Of a DNA stretch of 64,000 bases, positions 60,701-64,000 are shown piece after piece; position 1 is the first letter of the stretch; each line of letters begins with the position of its first letter. The translations under genes were made by a program, and so were the position numbers. The notes beneath the pieces were generated by a model, which saw only the letters and a list, made by a program, of their open reading frames with translations, was not told the DNA's origin and ran no database searches. Origin of the DNA: Xanthostigma xanthostigma (taxonomy: Eukaryota > Arthropoda > Insecta > Raphidioptera > Raphidiidae); contig OY754466.1 in NCBI GenBank assembly GCA_963575645.1, positions 13,122,001 through 13,186,000 of the forward strand, given 5' to 3'.

Positions 60701-63700
60701 AAGAAAGCAATGTAGAAAATAAAAAAAACATTAAAAACATATTCGTCCAAGGTGGGGCTCGAACCCACGACCCTGAGATTAAGAGTCGAGCGCTCTACCG
60801 ACTGAGCTAACCGAGCTCTGTACGTGTGCAGCTAACATTGGGATATTCAGTTAGGGCATTTCACCTGAATATAAGTATGTTGTGAAAAATTTTGACTGAC
60901 ATTCTGCAACATTTTTCATTGATTTTCCGCTCTTATTAGTCGTAGCGTGATATTATATAGCCTATAGCCTTCCTCGATAAATGGGCTATCCAACAAAAAA
61001 AAATTTCAATTCGAACCAGTAGTTCCTGAGATTAGCGCGTTCAAACAAACAAACAAACTCTTCTGCTTTATATATTAGTATAGATATTTGAATACTAAAC
61101 TAGAAATACTGAGCAGACTTTAATAAAAATTATATGGAGCCACCACGACATTTTTCTAAACACGAATCAAGATCATTCAAATCGGTTTACTCCTCCAAAA
61201 GTTAAGACTAAACGTACAAAAAAATCACTTGATATTAGGAAAAAAAAAAAAAAAAACTTCCGAACCGATAAAATTAAAATTTATATTGGGACTGTTCTGT
61301 CATTTTCCTGAACACAACGGCATCAAAATTTTTTAAATCGGTCAACCCCTCGACAAATCGACATAAAAGTTTTTTTTTTTTTTGTAATTAATGCGTCAAT
61401 CCTCAAGGTGAAATGGTATGAACACGTTTCGAACAACGAACTTTGGAAACGTGCATGGCTTGAACAAATCTGTGTAACTATAAAACGTAGGAAATGCAAT
61501 TGGATAGGACACACGCTACGAAAGACAGATGACGACATAGCAAAGAGAGCCTTGGATTGGAACCCACAGGGATACCGAAAAAGAGGCAGACCAAAAATAT
61601 CCTGGAGAAGAACTGTTCGTGAAGAAGTTATGGAACAAGGAACTACCTGGCTTCAAGTCAAACATATGGCAAAAGATAGGACTAGATTTAAAAACTTCAT
61701 AGAGGCCCTATGCTCCACTTAGGAGTTAAAGGAATTTATTATTATTATTAATGCGTCAAAGTGGCAACCGTCTTTTTTCGAAAACGGTTAAAAAGTTATT
61801 TTTTCAAGTGATTCGAACATACTTTGCATCTGCATGGGAGAGCTGGTAGGCGGCAGCATTTGTCCGGCGGCTTGCGCTTGCTGCAGGCTGGCGGCCTGAG
61901 CGTGAGCCCTAAGCGCCTCTAGCGAACTGCTCGCCATCGCGGCCGAACCCAAATTCATTCCGCCGAGTGCCGGATGATGTACCGGGGGCTGTATCATGAG
62001 GGGATGAGGAACGACGCCCGGCGCCGTCGGCACGGGTTTATGCTGCTGCTGCTGCTGCCGCATAGCCGCGTGCTGAGCTGCCATTATGTGCGACGAGGCC
62101 GGCGACAGTCGCTCGTGGTGATGCGAATGATGATGCGTGTGTTGATGCGTCGATGTCGACTGGGAACTCGACGCCGACAAAGTTTGAGAAATCGAGGCGT
62201 GTGGAGAACTCGTCCTCACCTGTTGATAGTCATATGCGTTTTTGCTTGAATCCTTATCAAGAATACGATCGACTTTTTTAAACGATTTTGAACAGAAACA
62301 ATTTTGCTACAGAACTTGTGACAAAAATACATGTTTTATTAAAGTAGTTAACAAGAAATATTTTTAATTTTTGCAATTACGCCTGTAAAAATATATAATA
62401 CGTGTTTGTTGGTCATTCTATAGAACGGTTCTAGAGCTCTTCGGAAATGAACTATTAGAACCAAACCAGAATCGTTAGTTGTAGTTAAAATCAAATACCA
62501 AATGTATCCACAGGTTTGCTTTTGAGTATCAATGTGGGTCGGGTTAGTTTTCGAATTGTACGGTCTTTTTTTATTGCAAATTAATATAATTATATATTTG
62601 AAGTATCTTAATATTATCAAGATATTTCAAATCTTTTCTTAACGTCTGAATAGAACTCTTCAAATAAATAAAATTATCGACTAATTTTTTCAGACTATAT
62701 ATTGACAGAAATTATAATTCAATAGATCAGCAAGGGCCACTAAATTATGAACAAGTGCGGCCCGCACTTGTTCATAATTTTAAAAATAGGTATGTATTTG
62801 TGATATTAAAAATTCGAAAACATTTCATTTGAATTTTATTAAAAATTTAACTGAGAACTTCAAAATAGAACTGCTTTTACAAAAATTAGTGTGACGTTTG
62901 AGATTGTATTTGAGTGGCTATTTGTGGTATGTTAGCTTCCAGGTTTGTAGTTGCAATTCATAGAATAGCTCTCAAATGGCTCATCTGTGAGACAAGAAGC
63001 ATATTTATTTTTTCTGTAATTGAGAATCGAAAAGGTTTGTTCGTATAAGTAAGTACTACCAAAAATTGTAATTAATTGCAGAGCAAACCTTTTCAATTCG
63101 TCAAAATTAGATGACAAGCTGACATAAAATTTAACAAGATCTTTGATTTCAAAGAAAGAGTTCTTGAGAGTATCATTAGATTGGAGATCAATCACGTTCA
63201 TTTGTAAATGACTAAGTACATCCTCAATATGATAAGAAAAAGGATTTGCGAAAATTAATTTAATTATTTGTTTATGTAGGTAGGTATAGAAGACTTTTAT
63301 TTATAAAACAGTCACGGGCCGCAAGGTATAGGTTCGCGGGCCGCATGCGGCCCGCGGGTTGCCGACCCCTGCAATAGATGAAGAAGGTCCAAATCTGGAC
63401 CGAAACGTCATCGATTGAATCACAATTTTATAATTTTTGTCAATATATAGTCTGAAAAAATTGGTCGATAATTTTATTTATATCACGATACATCATTTTA
63501 TGTTAAAATGTAAAACTCGTTGTTTAAATTTCCCGCTTTTTGGAACCTCGCGCCTGGTTGAAGCTGGAAGATGTTGGCTTCAATAGTTTTATATTGCGGT
63601 AGTAAATCCTGGGATTATTAATTTTAGACTTGAAACCGAGTTCTAACAGTACGAGAATTTTACAAACCAATAAGCAGTTCTAAAAACTCGAATAGTCTTG

Positions 63701-64000
63701 TACTGGCAACAAACACTATAAAACTAATCAGATCTTTAAATAGAATTAAAATAAAATAAAATTTGATCTAATCAAGGCAAGGTTTAAATTACGTCTTATC
63801 ACTAACCTTTTGCGTCGTGTTCACTTTGTGCTGTAGACTCGCGGAAGAGCTTTGGCTAGTGCTGTGCGATATCGTTAAACTGCTTCCGGCACCGCCCGGT
63901 CCATAACCTTGTTTATCGCTCGAGCTGTGTATCGAACTGTGATGACTGGTCGAGTGATGGTTTGTAAGGACTGTTTCGGACGTGTGTTGTCTATCGACTT
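51704..64000 (-). CDS. Gug: Atrophin / Grunge, C-terminal part (partial at right edge)
   Basis: Eleven minus-strand exons keep one frame: 63807-64000 (runs off the edge), 61823-62219, 59620-60041, 58671-58795, 57209-57637, 56030-56253, 55682-55851, 55127-55262, 53475-53587, 51847-51941 and 51704-51770. Early exons are Ser/His/Gln/Ala-rich. Then come conserved atrophin blocks: [113 protein letters not shown] and the C-terminus [11 protein letters not shown]. These match human RERE/ATN1 and fly Grunge, nuclear co-repressors acting with histone deacetylases and Tailless-type receptors. The N-terminal BAH, ELM2, SANT and GATA domains of RERE-type proteins lie outside the window. A donor-like AG|GTAAGA follows the stop, so a 3' UTR intron is possible. 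Introns hold hAT, Helitron, LINE and PLE-like insertions. Confidence 0.96.
54000..54475. mobile_element. hAT-like MITE hosting a PLE-like palindrome
   Basis: Ends ATAGTTTCTCAACC and GGTTGAGAAACTAT, with TGGACCACCG and CGGACCACCGG just inside, as in Charlie-type hAT termini. The target duplication is not clear. Contains 54163-54371. Confidence 0.55.
54163..54371 (+). mobile_element. Family-A palindromic PLE-like element
   Basis: AATATTTAAGTAT stands on both sides (54150-54162, 54372-54384), an exact 13-bp duplication. Arms have AATTATCGACCAATTTTTC and complement; the tail ends CAAAGATTTG. The core is at 54239-54268 (+): CTGAAGA-A-GATCC-AAATCC-GGATT-GAAACG. Confidence 0.8.
56608..57096. mobile_element. 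hAT MITE (TAGTGATGTGCCGGAT), copy 2
   Basis: Second copy of 44344-44824, in reverse orientation in its interior, with exact duplication ACGGCAAC (56600-56607, 57097-57104). In a Gug intron, about 110 bp from exon 57209-57637. Confidence 0.85.
58993..59588 (+). mobile_element. Palindromic PLE-like element, family G
   Basis: Arms of about 270 bp each (58993-59265 and about 59280-59552), a tail of about 36 bp, and AAAAATAAAATA / AAAAACAAAATA flanks (58981-58992, 59589-59600; one mismatch). The core CTGAAGA-A-GGCAA-TAATTGT-TTGCC-GAAACG is at 59451-59481 (+) and 59066-59096 (-). Its flank ends 19 bp from a Gug splice donor. Confidence 0.75.
60312..61084 (-). mobile_element. Non-autonomous Helitron with tRNA-Lys-like insert, copy 3
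   Basis: Minus-strand element: starts TCTATACTAATATATAAAGC at 61084 and ends CTAG at 60312-60315 before T. The tRNA-like block 60744-60816 has A and B boxes and a CTT anticodon position, but the acceptor stem is mispaired. In a Gug intron, sense to Gug. Confidence 0.75.
61385..61755 (+). mobile_element. 5'-truncated LINE, 3' end (RTE/CFDP2-like)
   Basis: 61408-61722 encodes 104 residues matching the extreme C-terminus of endonuclease/RT proteins of RTE-like LINEs: [49 protein letters not shown]. The stop is followed by an ATT-repeat tail, as in RTE elements. Everything upstream (endonuclease, reverse transcriptase) is missing. Antisense to Gug, in its intron. Confidence 0.75.
62628..63480 (+). 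mobile_element. Family-A palindromic element split by hAT
   Basis: Left tail CAAATCTTTTCTTAACGTCT, arms AATTATCGACTAATTTTTTC and complement, and core TGAAGA-A-GGTCC-AAATCT-GGACC-GAAACG at 63379-63407 (+). Flanks TATCAAGATATTT and TATCACGATACAT agree at 10 of 13 positions. An hAT (62728-63371) has inserted just before the core. Confidence 0.65.
62728..63371 (-). mobile_element. hAT transposon remnant with C-terminal transposase fragment
   Basis: Exact duplication CAATAGAT (62720-62727, 63372-63379). The right end is GGTTGCCGACCCCTG and the left end is decayed (CAGCAAGG). On the minus strand 63201-62932 encodes 89 residues with [20 protein letters not shown], the hAT C-terminal dimerisation signature seen in GTF2IRD2/EPM2AIP1-type proteins. 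The rest is lost. Confidence 0.75.

Overview
The window is AT-rich animal DNA, almost certainly from an insect. Its genes are intron-split and have insect-type orthologues: Atrophin/Grunge, Membrin, RpS8, a DM10-domain EFHC protein, a secreted C-type lectin and a classical cadherin. I cannot fix the order of insect. Intergenic DNA and introns are packed with DNA transposons (hAT, pogo/Tigger, Harbinger, piggyBac, Helitron, foldback elements), so most open frames outside the exons below are chance.

Layout, left to right: (1) 3' half of a cadherin gene, + strand, five exons 1748-8805. (2) A transposon-rich intergenic stretch to 19.4 kb, including a Russian-doll Tigger insertion. (3) A secreted C-type lectin gene, + strand, 19420-23710. 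(4) RpS8, - strand, 27523-30747, complete at 208 aa, with three candidate box C/D snoRNAs in its introns. (5) Membrin (Golgi SNARE), + strand, 31035-35222, complete at 211 aa, divergent from RpS8 across 287 bp. (6) An EFHC1/2-like axonemal microtubule-inner-protein gene, - strand, 37501-45838, nine exons, 753 aa, apparently without an EF-hand. (7) The 3' portion of Atrophin/Grunge, - strand, from 51704 past the right edge, eleven exons resolved. All splice models were read by eye from consensus sites and checked for phase; every junction keeps frame.

The most unusual signal is not a gene. At least seven sequence-unrelated families of palindromic elements share one architecture: two inverted arms, a one-sided tail of mostly about 28-40 bp, and a 11-14 bp target-site duplication. 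Each arm carries a hammerhead-ribozyme-like core (CTGANGA, a hairpin, then GAAA) whose hairpin sequence differs between families but stays base-paired. This fits non-autonomous Penelope-like retroelements made of inverted pseudo-LTRs. A second strong signal is a U15/snR13-like snoRNA candidate in RpS8 intron 4, with 12 nt complementary to a universally conserved 28S rRNA segment directly upstream of its D box.
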